This document shows positions 17,580 to 26,865 of a DNA stretch of 64,000 nt, one piece after another; the stretch's first letter is position 1; each line of letters begins with the position of its first letter. Origin of the DNA: Psychroserpens algicola (GTDB lineage: Bacteria; Bacteroidota; Bacteroidia; Flavobacteriales; Flavobacteriaceae); contig NZ_JACNMJ010000004.1 of NCBI RefSeq assembly GCF_014526325.1, positions 62,001 to 126,000 on the forward strand. The letters are read 5' to 3'. The translations under genes were made by a program, and so were the position numbers. The notes below the pieces were generated by a model, which had not been told where the DNA came from, ran no database searches, and saw only the letters and a program-made list of their open reading frames with translations.

Positions 17580-20411
17580 CTATTTGAGTTCCTTTTTAAG
17601 AAACTGAGCCGTATAGCTTTTTTTATCTTTAACTATTGCTTCAGGAGTGCCTTTTGCTACCACTTTTCCGCCACCTTGTCCGCCTTCATATCCAATATCT
17701 ATAATATAATCAGCCATTTTGATGACATCAAGGTTGTGTTCAATGATTAAAACAGTGTTCCCTTTGTCAACCAATTTGTTTAAAACGAGCATTAATACTC
17801 TAATATCTTCAAAATGTAGTCCTGTAGTAGGTTCGTCAAGTATGTAAAATGTATTTCCGGTATCGCGCTTACTTAACTCTGTTGCTAATTTGATACGTTG
17901 TGCTTCTCCACCAGATAAAGTCGTACTTTGTTGTCCGAGTGTAATATAACCCAAACCAACATCTTTGATTGTTTTAAGTTTCTTGTGAATTTTTGGTATA
18001 TGCTCAAAGAAGTCCACCGCTTCAGAAATGGTCATGTTTAAAACATCGCTTATCGATTTGCCTTTGTATCTTATTTCTAAAGTTTCTCTGTTAAAACGTT
18101 TTCCTTGGCAGGTTTCACATTCGACATACACATCTGGGAGGAAGTTCATTTCAATAACGCGTAATCCACCTCCTTGACAGGTTTCACAACGTCCGCCTTT
18201 AACATTAAAACTAAAACGACCTGGTTTGTAGCCACGAATCATCGCTTCAGGAATTTTAGCAAACAGGCTTCGTATTTCACTAAACGTACCAGTGTACGTT
18301 GCAGGATTACTTCGAGGCGTACGGCCTATAGGTGATTGATTGATATCGATAACTTTATCGCAATGTTCAAGCCCTTTGATACTTTTATATGGCATTGGTT
18401 TTTTAACGCCATTAAAATAGTAGGCATTCATTATTGGATATAATGTTTCATTGATTAAGGTCGATTTTCCACTTCCAGAAACACCAGTGATACCAATCAT
18501 TTTTCCCAGAGGAAATTCAACTGAAACGTTCTTGAGGTTATTACCTGTACATCCTTTGAGTACTATTGCTTTGCCATTTCCTTCTCGACGTGACTTCGGA
18601 ACAGGAATTTCTTTTTTACCATTGAGATAATCTGCTGTAAGCGTATCATGGGTGAGGAGTTCTTTCGGACTCCCAATGCTGATAATTTCGCCTCCATATT
18701 TACCTGCTTTCGGACCAATATCAATCACATAATCGGCACGTTCAATCATGTCCTTATCATGTTCTACAACAATGACCGAATTTCCGATATCACGAAGTGC
18801 TACAAGCGAATTAATTAATTTTTCATTATCACGCTGGTGTAAGCCAATACTAGGCTCATCTAAAATATAAAGCACACCGACTAACTGAGATCCAATTTGA
18901 GTGGCAAGTCTAATACGTTGCGCTTCACCTCCAGAAAGCGATTTTGAACTTCGGTTAAGCGACAGATAGTCTAAGCCTACATCTAAAAGAAATTGCAGCC
19001 TTGCATTTATTTCTTTGATGATTTCTTCAGCAATTTTAAATTGCTTACTAGAAAGCTTTTCGTTAATCGATTTAAACCAGTTTGCTAAATCTACAATATC
19101 TTTATTAGCTAATTCTGCTATGTTTAATCCGTTTACTTTAAAATAGAGAGATTCTTTCCTTAAACGAGAGCCTTCACAGGTCGGACATTTAACCTTATCC
19201 ATATAATCTTTGGCCCAACGTTTAAGTGAAGTGGTTTCAGCATTTTTATACTGACTTTCTATGAAATTAGCAACGCCTTCAAAATCAATCTTGTATTCTC
19301 GTGTTACACCTAAAGTTTTACTTTCTACCGAAAATTTATCATTTCCACCATACAAAATCATCTGTTTGGCTTCGGAAGGAATAGAGCTAAAAGGATCTCC
19401 CAAACTGAAATTAAAGCGCTGAGCTATGGTTTCAAACTGCTTAAAAATCCAGCTGTTTTTTTGTGGACCATGTGGTGCTAATGCGCCAGCTTTTATGGAA
19501 AGTGTTGCATCAGGAACAATTTTGTTTTCGTTAACCTGATATAAGGTTCCAATCCCATTACAGGTTTGACAAGCGCCTTTAGGAGAATTAAATGAAAAGT
19601 TATTAGGCTCTGGATTTGGATATGATATGCCAGTAGACGGACACATTAAATTACGACTAAAATAACGGGTTTCATTAGTGTCATGATCGAGAACCATAAG
19701 CACATCATCACCATGATACATCGCTGTATGTATAGTTTCTGTTAAACGTTTGTCATTATCATCCGTATCATCAATTTTTAATCGGTCAATGACAATTTCT
19801 ATATCATGAGTTTTATAGCGATCCAGTTTCATGCCTTTGACCAAATCACGAATTTCACCATCGGCTCTTACTTTTACAAAACCCTGTTTTGCAATTTGCT
19901 CAAAGAGTTCACGATAATGTCCCTTACGTGAGCGTATGATAGGAGAGAGGATGTTTACTTTTTTGCCTTTGTAACTGTCTTTGATAAGCTCTTTAATTTG
20001 TTCATCGTTATAGCTTACCATTTTGTCACCAGTGTTGTAACTATAAGCATCACTGGCACGAGCGTACAATAGTCTTAAGAAATCATAAATTTCGGTAATG
20101 GTACCAACGGTTGAACGAGGCGACTTACTGGTTGTTTTTTGTTCAATTGCTATTACAGGAGAAAGCCCATCAATTTTATCGACATCAGGACGTTCTAATC
20201 CGCCTAGAAACTGACGCGCATAAGCCGAAAAAGTTTCAATATAGCGACGTTGACCTTCAGCATAAATGGTGTCAAAAGCTAATGATGATTTACCACTTCC
20301 CGACAAACCAGTTATGACCACCAGTTGTTCTCTTGGTATACTTACATCAATATTTTTAAGGTTATGAACTCTGGCTCCTTTAACCTCTATAGCGTCGTCG
20401 AATTTACTCAT
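17580..20411 (-). CDS. uvrA: Excinuclease ABC subunit A
   Basis: This 943-residue protein is the damage-recognising ATPase of nucleotide excision repair. Both nucleotide-binding halves are complete: Walker [10 protein letters not shown] near residue 34 and G-V-S-G-S-G-K-S-T near 645, with the L-S-G-G-E-A-Q-R-I signatures in each. Zinc-binding CxxC pairs are seen at C-Q-T-C, C-P-T-C and the C-terminal C-E-T-C-Q-G-G-G ... C-E-T-C-Q-G-K. Length is as usual for the family. It is monocistronic. Confidence 0.97.
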   Translation of the reverse strand: MSKFDDAIEVKGARVHNLKNIDVSIPREQLVVITGLSGSGKSSLAFDTIYAEGQRRYIETFSAYARQFLGGLERPDVDKIDGLSPVIAIEQKTTSKSPRSTVGTITEIYDFLRLLYARASDAYSYNTGDKMVSYNDEQIKELIKDSYKGKKVNILSPIIRSRKGHYRELFEQIAKQGFVKVRADGEIRDLVKGMKLDRYKTHDIEIVIDRLKIDDTDDNDKRLTETIHTAMYHGDDVLMVLDHDTNETRYFSRNLMCPSTGISYPNPEPNNFSFNSPKGACQTCNGIGTLYQVNENKIVPDATLSIKAGALAPHGPQKNSWIFKQFETIAQRFNFSLGDPFSSIPSEAKQMILYGGNDKFSVESKTLGVTREYKIDFEGVANFIESQYKNAETTSLKRWAKDYMDKVKCPTCEGSRLRKESLYFKVNGLNIAELANKDIVDLANWFKSINEKLSSKQFKIAEEIIKEINARLQFLLDVGLDYLSLNRSSKSLSGGEAQRIRLATQIGSQLVGVLYILDEPSIGLHQRDNEKLINSLVALRDIGNSVIVVEHDKDMIERADYVIDIGPKAGKYGGEIISIGSPKELLTHDTLTADYLNGKKEIPVPKSRREGNGKAIVLKGCTGNNLKNVSVEFPLGKMIGITGVSGSGKSTLINETLYPIMNAYYFNGVKKPMPYKSIKGLEHCDKVIDINQSPIGRTPRSNPATYTGTFSEIRSLFAKIPEAMIRGYKPGRFSFNVKGGRCETCQGGGLRVIEMNFLPDVYVECETCQGKRFNRETLEIRYKGKSISDVLNMTISEAVDFFEHIPKIHKKLKTIKDVGLGYITLGQQSTTLSGGEAQRIKLATELSKRDTGNTFYILDEPTTGLHFEDIRVLMLVLNKLVDKGNTVLIIEHNLDVIKMADYIIDIGYEGGQGGGKVVAKGTPEAIVKDKKSYTAQFLKKELK

Positions 20412-20449
20412 AAATGGGCTTGAAATGGTGTGTTTTACTCACAAAGTTG

Positions 20450-20457
20450 CAAAGGTA
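20450..20457 (-). promoter_or_regulatory. Putative -7 element of uvrA
   Basis: Minus strand TACCTTTG matches TAnnTTTG and lies 39 bases before the uvrA ATG. A -33 element is not clear. Confidence 0.45.
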
Positions 20458-20541
20458 CGATTTTTAGTTGTTAATTTATGATGAAGAGTGCATTGAGGAT
20501 TAGTGTTACTAACTTTAGGATATTCTGAAGAAATAAGGCAC

Positions 20542-20568
20542 AAAAAATGCGCTGAATTCTCAGCGCAT
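20542..20568 (-). terminator. Terminator of the 116-residue secreted protein
   Basis: ATGCGCTGA (20547-20555) and TCAGCGCAT (20560-20568) make a perfect 9-bp stem with a 4-base loop. On the minus strand it is followed by a T-run (20547-20542), 24 bases after the stop codon at 20592. Confidence 0.85.
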
Positions 20569-20591
20569 AATTAGTTATAACATGTTAAATC

Positions 20592-20942
20592 TTATTTTGA
20601 GACAGACAATTCTCCTGCTTCTAGTGATGCTTTATAGTTCGCTTTAACTTCACTCAAATAGCCGAAAAACTTAGAGCCATCTTTTTTCTTTAAAATGACA
20701 TAAGTTGTTCCGTCATCTTTAGTTTTTATTTCAGAAACAACAACAGCATTACCATAAACGCTATTGTAATTTGCTACTTTACCACGCTTGATTAAAATAT
20801 TTGCCTTTGGAAAATAGACATGGTTAAATTTTTGAGCATAAGGCTCATTGATTTCTAAAACATCACCAACTTTAGGTTGATCTTGCGCTTCAGTATTAAT
20901 GCATAATCCTAAAAACAAGAGTATAAAAAATAATTTTTTCAT
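20592..20942 (-). CDS. Small secreted protein, unknown function
   Basis: The 116-residue protein starts with a Sec signal (M-K-K-L-F-F-I-L-L-F-L-G-L-C, ends T-E-A-Q). The mature part of about 97 residues holds a short beta-rich domain with V-G-D-V-L-E-I-N-E-P and K-K-K-D-G-S-K-F-F-G-Y-L. I recognise no domain; it resembles small exported proteins found across Flavobacteriaceae. Monocistronic with a clean terminator. Confidence 0.7.
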   Translation of the reverse strand: MKKLFFILLFLGLCINTEAQDQPKVGDVLEINEPYAQKFNHVYFPKANILIKRGKVANYNSVYGNAVVVSEIKTKDDGTTYVILKKKDGSKFFGYLSEVKANYKASLEAGELSVSK

Positions 20943-21049
20943 AATTAAAAGACTTTAAAATTAGAATTATTTAAAAATAAAAAGAATTATTAGGAGTAGC
21001 AATTTTTTAACAATAGAAATTTTTAATCATAAAAACGTTATATGAGCTA

Positions 21050-21080
21050 TTGGAAATACTATTAATTTTATTTAGGTTTG
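21050..21080 (+). promoter_or_regulatory. Promoter of the 175-residue protein gene
   Basis: TTG (21050-21052), 20 bases, then TAGGTTTG (21073-21080): a full TTG-N20-TAnnTTTG promoter, ending 22 bases before the ATG at 21103. Confidence 0.6.
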
Positions 21081-21102
21081 AAATCAACTTAAACATGTAT
21101 TT

Positions 21103-21630
21103 ATGCAATTATTAGGAATTGGTTCTAGAATAGACCACAACGAATTTGGTAAAGGTGTTGTCACCAATGTCACTTCAAAACATTATTGGGTAACCTTTAT
21201 GGATAATGGTTTAGAAACGATTGATATTGATAGCGACTTTGAAGTTATCGAAGCTTGTGAAGATGAAGTTGACTCTGTAAGTTTTGCTGAAGTTGAAAGT
21301 AGTCTCGTTCATATTTTAAAACGCTGGAGTGATGTTACTGAAATTGTTCCTATTGCTGAAAAATGGAAAGGTGGTAAATTAATTATGGAACCAGGAGATA
21401 CTAATTTGCAAGGGAAAGAGTTGCCCATTGACAGTTTCTTTCATAAAATCACGATGGTTCGCGATCGTTTACGTGTGATGGAGCAAAAAATCAATTCCAG
21501 TTCTAATCTTGACGAGCAAGAAAAAATAGATTTACAGCAATATATCACGCGTAGCTACGGAAGTTTAACAACATTCAATGTGTTGTTTAAATTGAAGTCG
21601 CAGCAGTTTGTCGGACAAAAGTCTAAATAA
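21103..21630 (+). CDS. Conserved flavobacterial protein with Tudor-like N-terminus
   Basis: The 175-residue cytoplasmic protein begins G-I-G-S-R-I-D-H-N-E-F-G-K-G-V-V-T-N-V, the G-x-R-V-x-H-x-x-F-G-x-G-x-V pattern of small Tudor/SH3-like domains seen at UvrD C-termini and in CarD-like proteins, which bind nucleic acid or protein. The rest (residues 60-165) is helical and charged. I know no function. It is the only plus-strand gene between 4,266 and 29,200, with its own consensus promoter. Confidence 0.7.
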   Translation: MQLLGIGSRIDHNEFGKGVVTNVTSKHYWVTFMDNGLETIDIDSDFEVIEACEDEVDSVSFAEVESSLVHILKRWSDVTEIVPIAEKWKGGKLIMEPGDTNLQGKELPIDSFFHKITMVRDRLRVMEQKINSSSNLDEQEKIDLQQYITRSYGSLTTFNVLFKLKSQQFVGQKSK

Positions 21631-21675
21631 TGATTAGAAAATCAGATCACAGGATAAAATCACAACTTGATTGAT

Positions 21676-22404
21676 TTACTGATCGTTTTGTGAGGTTTTA
21701 ATATCATCAATTTCCAATCCGAAAAAGAAAAACTTATGAAATGTTGGTAATTGTGCTCCAGTTGTTGTAGTCGTCCAATCTTGCCATGAAGCTTCCAGCC
21801 CGTCTATAGGTAAAATATCAACCCACATTTGATAGCTTAAAGGTTTTCCTGAGTCATCCAAATGCCACAGGTACGAATCTCCTGGTGTAGATCCTCCTGA
21901 AGTATAGGTGACTAATAGCGCCTCTTTGCCATTCTTTGTTGTTACCAATCGACGTTCAACACCGTCATCAAGCACCTTGTAAGGCGCCACCAGCCAGAAC
22001 GTATCGTTATTGAATAAATCTACAGCTTTATTGATGTAATCCTCAGCATCTTCTCCAGTATACCGTTCTTCAGATAGAAAAACTTCAGATGTATCATGAT
22101 CTTGTAAATCTAAATTGACTTTAATGTTTTTCCAGTAGACTTCACAGGTGTTATTTGTTTTATGCCATTTAAAATGATGTCGTTTCTTAAATGTAAATTC
22201 AATATAATCTGTTGCTTTATAAGCTTCATAATCGAGAGCATTTAACATTTTTGTTGCTAATTGATGAGCTTCTTTGCCTTCGGTACCTGTAGGTAAATCT
22301 TCATTATATTTAAAGTACATGTACGCATAAAGTAGGAGTGATGGTAAGGTGAAAAAAATGATAACTCCTCCAATAATTTTTAGAATCTTTTTAGGTTTAG
22401 GCAC
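21676..22404 (-). CDS. Membrane-anchored protein, unknown function
   Basis: A 242-residue protein with one N-terminal transmembrane helix (about 8-28, I-I-G-G-V-I-I-F-F-T-L-P-S-L-L) after a basic start, and a periplasmic domain. The domain contains W-K-N-I-K-V-N-L-D-L and G-K-E-A-L-L-V-T-Y-T-S-G-G-S-T-P-G-D-S-Y-L-W, likely beta-sheet. I recognise no family name. It follows the ATP-grasp gene by 62 bases on the same strand and may share its transcript. Confidence 0.65.
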   Translation of the reverse strand: MPKPKKILKIIGGVIIFFTLPSLLLYAYMYFKYNEDLPTGTEGKEAHQLATKMLNALDYEAYKATDYIEFTFKKRHHFKWHKTNNTCEVYWKNIKVNLDLQDHDTSEVFLSEERYTGEDAEDYINKAVDLFNNDTFWLVAPYKVLDDGVERRLVTTKNGKEALLVTYTSGGSTPGDSYLWHLDDSGKPLSYQMWVDILPIDGLEASWQDWTTTTTGAQLPTFHKFFFFGLEIDDIKTSQNDQ

Positions 22405-22466
22405 GTTGATTTATTTTTTTAGTTTAAATGTCTTTTTATAATTCTGAAATGAGATTATTTAAGTTA

Positions 22467-23369
22467 CTAGCTTAATTTTTGTTTGACACCTTTTGCTAAC
22501 GATAATGCAGCTTCCTTATGATGTCTAAACCATAATTCGGGTTCGATAAGTTCTAATTCTGAAAGCGCTATATTACCATCATTATCTTCAAAAATATCAA
22601 CTCTGGCATAGATTGGTAATTCCGGACAAGCTTTAACTGCCAATTCAGCAAAATTAATCTCTTCTTCTGAAGGTGTATAGTCTTCAATACTTCCTCCAAA
22701 ATCATCTTGTACTCTAAAATCACCAGCTTTGGCTTTTTTTAGAATGGCGTGCGTAAATACACCATTAAAAACCATCATAGATATTTCTCCTTTTGATACG
22801 ATATTATATTGAAAGGGCTGTAGCATCATAGCTTCGTTAGCAATCAAATTTTGAAATTGCGTTTCGTGTGCTGCTAGATTATCAAGATTCAATTTATAAG
22901 TATGTCTTGCCGCTCCAGATACACAGGGTTTTAAAACAGTTTCATGCCAGTCGAGTATATCGTGTAACTGCGCTAAGTTAACTTTGGCGCCTTGTTCAAT
23001 AAAATGGCTTTCCGCAATATGAATACCTTTGTTTTGTAAATCTAAAAGGTAGTGTTTGTCTATATTCCAACGGATAATGGCTTCAGAGTTTAGTAATATC
23101 GTCTGTTTTGAGATGCGTTCTAACCATTCTGAAAATTCAGGAAAGCGATCAAAATAATCCCAGGTGGTGCGAAACAGAACAGCCTTAGTTGTTGACCAGT
23201 CAAAAAACATGTCATCCCAGGCGAGACGTAAGGTTTTGAGCCCTACTTGCTCTAGAGCGTGATACACGAGACGGTCTTCATAATACACATTGTGTTTATA
23301 ATCATCTGTTTTAGAATCGTTCAAGTAGCGGCTGTCAGTAAGGATAACCACATCAAAATCAGTATTCAA
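22467..23369 (-). CDS. ATP-grasp enzyme, glutathione synthetase-like
   Basis: The 300-residue protein has the ATP-grasp layout: an N-terminal Rossmann-like part (D-V-V-I-L-T-D-S-R-Y, F-R-T-T-W-D-Y-F), a V-L-K-P-C-V-S-G-A-A-R nucleotide loop, and the C-terminal metal-binding Y-A-R-V-D-I-F ... L-S-E-L-E-L-I-E-P. The last motif matches the prokaryotic GshB/DcsG branch, which forms amide or ureido bonds. The substrate is unknown. It is 15 bases downstream of the tricorn-like protease gene, probably in the same operon. Confidence 0.8.
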   Translation of the reverse strand: MNTDFDVVILTDSRYLNDSKTDDYKHNVYYEDRLVYHALEQVGLKTLRLAWDDMFFDWSTTKAVLFRTTWDYFDRFPEFSEWLERISKQTILLNSEAIIRWNIDKHYLLDLQNKGIHIAESHFIEQGAKVNLAQLHDILDWHETVLKPCVSGAARHTYKLNLDNLAAHETQFQNLIANEAMMLQPFQYNIVSKGEISMMVFNGVFTHAILKKAKAGDFRVQDDFGGSIEDYTPSEEEINFAELAVKACPELPIYARVDIFEDNDGNIALSELELIEPELWFRHHKEAALSLAKGVKQKLS

Positions 23370-23384
23370 AAGCGTGTCATTTAA

Positions 23385-26300
23385 TTAGTTGTCATTTTTG
23401 TAGCCTTCAGGACGCATAGAACGCACAGGAGCAGCAGGTTCAGGCATTAACTCAAATTCATTATTTTTCAATTGTTTTAGAGCTTCTTCGACAGCACGTT
23501 CCAATTGAGGATCTTTGCCTTCTAGGACCAGTTTTGGATGCTGAATGACTTCAATATCTGGAGCGACGCCAACTCCTTCAACAGCCCAGTTTCCGTCTAC
23601 GTCATAAAAACCACCACGAGGAGCTACCATTCGGCCACCATCAATAAAACGTGGTGTGTCCCAGGTTCCAACTAAACCTCCCCAGGTTCTGGTACCAACT
23701 AACAATCCTAGGTTAGCTTTTTTAAACATATACGGAAGTAAATCACCACCAGAGCCAGCTCGTTCGTTAATAATCATCACTTTCGGACCCCAAATTCCGG
23801 CCATTGGAGTAGTCCACGGTCGATTTGTATTCGTTTTACTATTGAAATACCCGAAGAGTTGACGATTCATAATATCTATCATATAATCTGCTGCAGATCC
23901 ACCACCATTATTACGTTCGTCAATAATAGCTCCTTTTTTATCCTGCTGAGAAAAATAGTAACGGTTAAAAGATGTAAAACCACCTCCACCAGTGTTAGGC
24001 ACATAAACATAAGCGAGTTTCCCGTTAGAAAGTTGGTCGACCTTACGACGATTACTTTCAACCCAGTCGACATAGCGTAAATTACGTTCACTTCTAACAG
24101 GTTTAATTAAGACCGTTTTGGCACCATTCATAGAAGGTTTGCTATTGATAGTGATGTTGATTTCACGACCTGCCGTTTGTTCAAGTAATTGATAAGGATT
24201 GACATTATCTGACACTGGCTTTCCGTTTATAGCTAAGATATAATCACCCTCGTTAATTGAAAGTCCGGGTTGTGCCAAAGGCGCATTTGTACCAGGATTC
24301 CAGCGTTCGCCTGTATATATTTTATCAATTTGATAAGCACCATTTTTGGAACTAATATCGGCTCCTAAGAGTCCGACAGGAACAGTATCCACATCTGGCA
24401 TATCACCTCCTGAGACATAAGAATGTCCGACAGCAACCTCACCACTCATAATATCTACAACGTAGTTAAGGTCTGTTCTGTGGCTGACATGATCTATCCA
24501 AGGTGCATACCAGTTATAGACGTCATCCCAAGGCGCACCATGTACATTATCTACATATAAAAAATCACGCATAAAACGCCAGCCTTCTTTAAAAATCTGA
24601 TGGTATTCTTCTTTTGGGTTAACTTGTATTTTAAGGTTGGTATTGATTTTATCTTTAGTGAAATTTGGCTTACCAGAAGTTCCTGAAATTGACCACTGTC
24701 CGCTTTTATTTATGAGAGTAGACTTTCTATCTGCGGAAATAATCATTTGTTGAACTCCTTCGGCAAAGTCATTCGCTTCGTCTTTTTCAGTATCATAATC
24801 GTGAATTTTCACGCCATTTCCACCATCAATAGCTTCAGCAACAAAAACATGATGTTTAGGACCATTTGAAAGAGATACATAATTACCACTAGGCAAACTT
24901 AAGGCTACGGCTCTATCAAATAGACCATCGGTATCTATAGTTACGACGATACCTTCTGAAGGATTAAGGTCTAATTTAGGTTCATTGTCTTTCTCATCTT
25001 TTTCTTCTTTCTTTTTCTTAAATTCGTCAACTTTGTCTTTTACTGATACTAACTCCTCATCCGATTTAATATGGTTGGGTGCTTTGTCCGAAGCATTTAA
25101 GACAACAGCATATAAACTACGAGTGGTTTCTGGGTCATACGAACTCATATCGAGCCATCCTGTTGCGAGTCCGTAATTTGTACTGGCCAATGTGTATAAA
25201 TATTTTCCTGAGGCATCCCAAACCGGACTAATAGCATCTGCTATAGGATCGGTAATAGGTACTATTTTTTTAGAATCAATATTGTAGGCATAAATCGATT
25301 TAAAATTGCTGTTATTTTGCTTTGCATAAGCAATCCATTTGCTGTCTGGAGACCAAACAGGATTCATCGAACGGTTGGGATGTGCATAACCTTCGGTGTC
25401 AGCTTTAATCGCTTTTTTTGAATCTAAATTGATAATCCAGATATTGAAATCGGTATCTGTATAGGCTATATGTTTACCATCTGGAGACCAGTCGGGTTGA
25501 AAGTAAAATGTTGTATTAGGTAATTTAATAGATGTTTGATTTTGACCGTCCTGATCGGCAATAACTAATTGATATTCGCCACTTTTATCAGAAAACCATG
25601 CGATTTTATCACCTTTAGGAGACCAAATAGGTGTTCTGTCTGCAATACCAGACGAGTTTGTTAAATTTCTCCAGGTTCCATGTTCTTTTGGAACTGTGAA
25701 AATATCACCACGATGTTCAAAAACAGCACGCTTACCATTTGGCGATATATTAGGGTTGGTTAATTGCGATCCTGTTACATTTTCCCAACGAGTACGCGCA
25801 AAATTTAAATCGGCTTTAACCTGTATGTTTAGTGTTTTTGAGATACCATTTGAAGGGTCTAGCGTATGTAGTAATCCACCTTGTTCGTAGACAATTTTAT
25901 CTTGACTGGCATCCAAACTTTTGACATCAAATTTCTTGTGAAACGTGAGTTGCTTTTCGGTTTTTGTTTGAGGATCAAATGACCAGATGTTACTGGTATA
26001 GTCGCGTTCAGATAAATAATATACAATACCATCAAGCCAAACAGGATAGAGGTGCCGCTCTTTGTCCAATTGAGGTGTTGTGATTAAATCTTTAGTTTTA
26101 AGGTTAACAATCCAGATAGGCATGGCTTGTCCGCCACGATAATTACGCCATTCTGGATCCCAAGATGTTATAGGAGTATAAGCGATATGAGTCCCGTCAG
26201 AAGATATTTCGCCATAAGCAGCTCGAGGAATATCAAGCGCTTTGGGTAAACCTCCTTTTGGGGAAACCGTAAAAAATTTATTGGTTTGAGTAGGCCTGCC

Positions 26301-26672
26301 TTCACGACCCGAACGAAATAATATATGACCTTCTGGTGTCCAGCCTTCAACAAAATCAGCAGACGGATGGTAAGTTACACGCTTAGGTTCGCCACCTTCA
26401 CTAGGCATTACAAACACATCAAAATTACCATCGTATTGTGCCGAAAAGGCTATCCATTTTCCGTCGTTAGAGAAGTGCGGACTCAATTCATAACCATCGT
26501 CGCTTGTTAGTCTAATAGCTGTTCCACCATTGGTAGATGCTTTCCACAAATCATTAGCATAAATAAAAACTACATCATTGCCATGAAGCGTAGGTTGACG
26601 TAAAAGTTTTGTGTTTTGAGCTGAGACTGTAATCGTAAATACACCAAGAAAGGCAATTATAAATCGTTTCAT
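23385..26672 (-). CDS. Tricorn-like S41 family serine protease
   Basis: A secreted 1,095-residue protease (signal ends V-S-A-Q) that degrades peptides in the periplasm or at the surface. Residues about 25-550 form TolB-like beta-propeller repeats (D-G-K-W-I-A-F-S, W-S-P-D-G-K-H-I-A-Y-T-D). A K/E-rich linker at 540-560 is followed by a second beta segment, a PDZ domain (about 770-850; G-D-Y-I-L-A-I-N-G-K-P-V) and the S41 core with histidine in G-E-V-A-V-G-H-S-Y and nucleophile in E-R-A-G-S-G-G-D-L. All motifs needed for activity are there. Confidence 0.92.
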   Translation of the reverse strand: MKRFIIAFLGVFTITVSAQNTKLLRQPTLHGNDVVFIYANDLWKASTNGGTAIRLTSDDGYELSPHFSNDGKWIAFSAQYDGNFDVFVMPSEGGEPKRVTYHPSADFVEGWTPEGHILFRSGREGRPTQTNKFFTVSPKGGLPKALDIPRAAYGEISSDGTHIAYTPITSWDPEWRNYRGGQAMPIWIVNLKTKDLITTPQLDKERHLYPVWLDGIVYYLSERDYTSNIWSFDPQTKTEKQLTFHKKFDVKSLDASQDKIVYEQGGLLHTLDPSNGISKTLNIQVKADLNFARTRWENVTGSQLTNPNISPNGKRAVFEHRGDIFTVPKEHGTWRNLTNSSGIADRTPIWSPKGDKIAWFSDKSGEYQLVIADQDGQNQTSIKLPNTTFYFQPDWSPDGKHIAYTDTDFNIWIINLDSKKAIKADTEGYAHPNRSMNPVWSPDSKWIAYAKQNNSNFKSIYAYNIDSKKIVPITDPIADAISPVWDASGKYLYTLASTNYGLATGWLDMSSYDPETTRSLYAVVLNASDKAPNHIKSDEELVSVKDKVDEFKKKKEEKDEKDNEPKLDLNPSEGIVVTIDTDGLFDRAVALSLPSGNYVSLSNGPKHHVFVAEAIDGGNGVKIHDYDTEKDEANDFAEGVQQMIISADRKSTLINKSGQWSISGTSGKPNFTKDKINTNLKIQVNPKEEYHQIFKEGWRFMRDFLYVDNVHGAPWDDVYNWYAPWIDHVSHRTDLNYVVDIMSGEVAVGHSYVSGGDMPDVDTVPVGLLGADISSKNGAYQIDKIYTGERWNPGTNAPLAQPGLSINEGDYILAINGKPVSDNVNPYQLLEQTAGREINITINSKPSMNGAKTVLIKPVRSERNLRYVDWVESNRRKVDQLSNGKLAYVYVPNTGGGGFTSFNRYYFSQQDKKGAIIDERNNGGGSAADYMIDIMNRQLFGYFNSKTNTNRPWTTPMAGIWGPKVMIINERAGSGGDLLPYMFKKANLGLLVGTRTWGGLVGTWDTPRFIDGGRMVAPRGGFYDVDGNWAVEGVGVAPDIEVIQHPKLVLEGKDPQLERAVEEALKQLKNNEFELMPEPAAPVRSMRPEGYKNDN

Positions 26673-26865
26673 ATTGGGTTGGTTTTAGGTGTTAACTTAA
26701 GAAGTTAAAGATACGAAAATGTAATAAGGCGTATTATTGAGAAATGTTAAAATACCGTCTTATACCTTGTAATTATTTACTTATACAAATCAATAATTGC
26801 GCACAATTAAATGGCGTGTAAAGGTTGATGTGATTTTGGGTATTTATAGATTAAAAAATAGTTTT

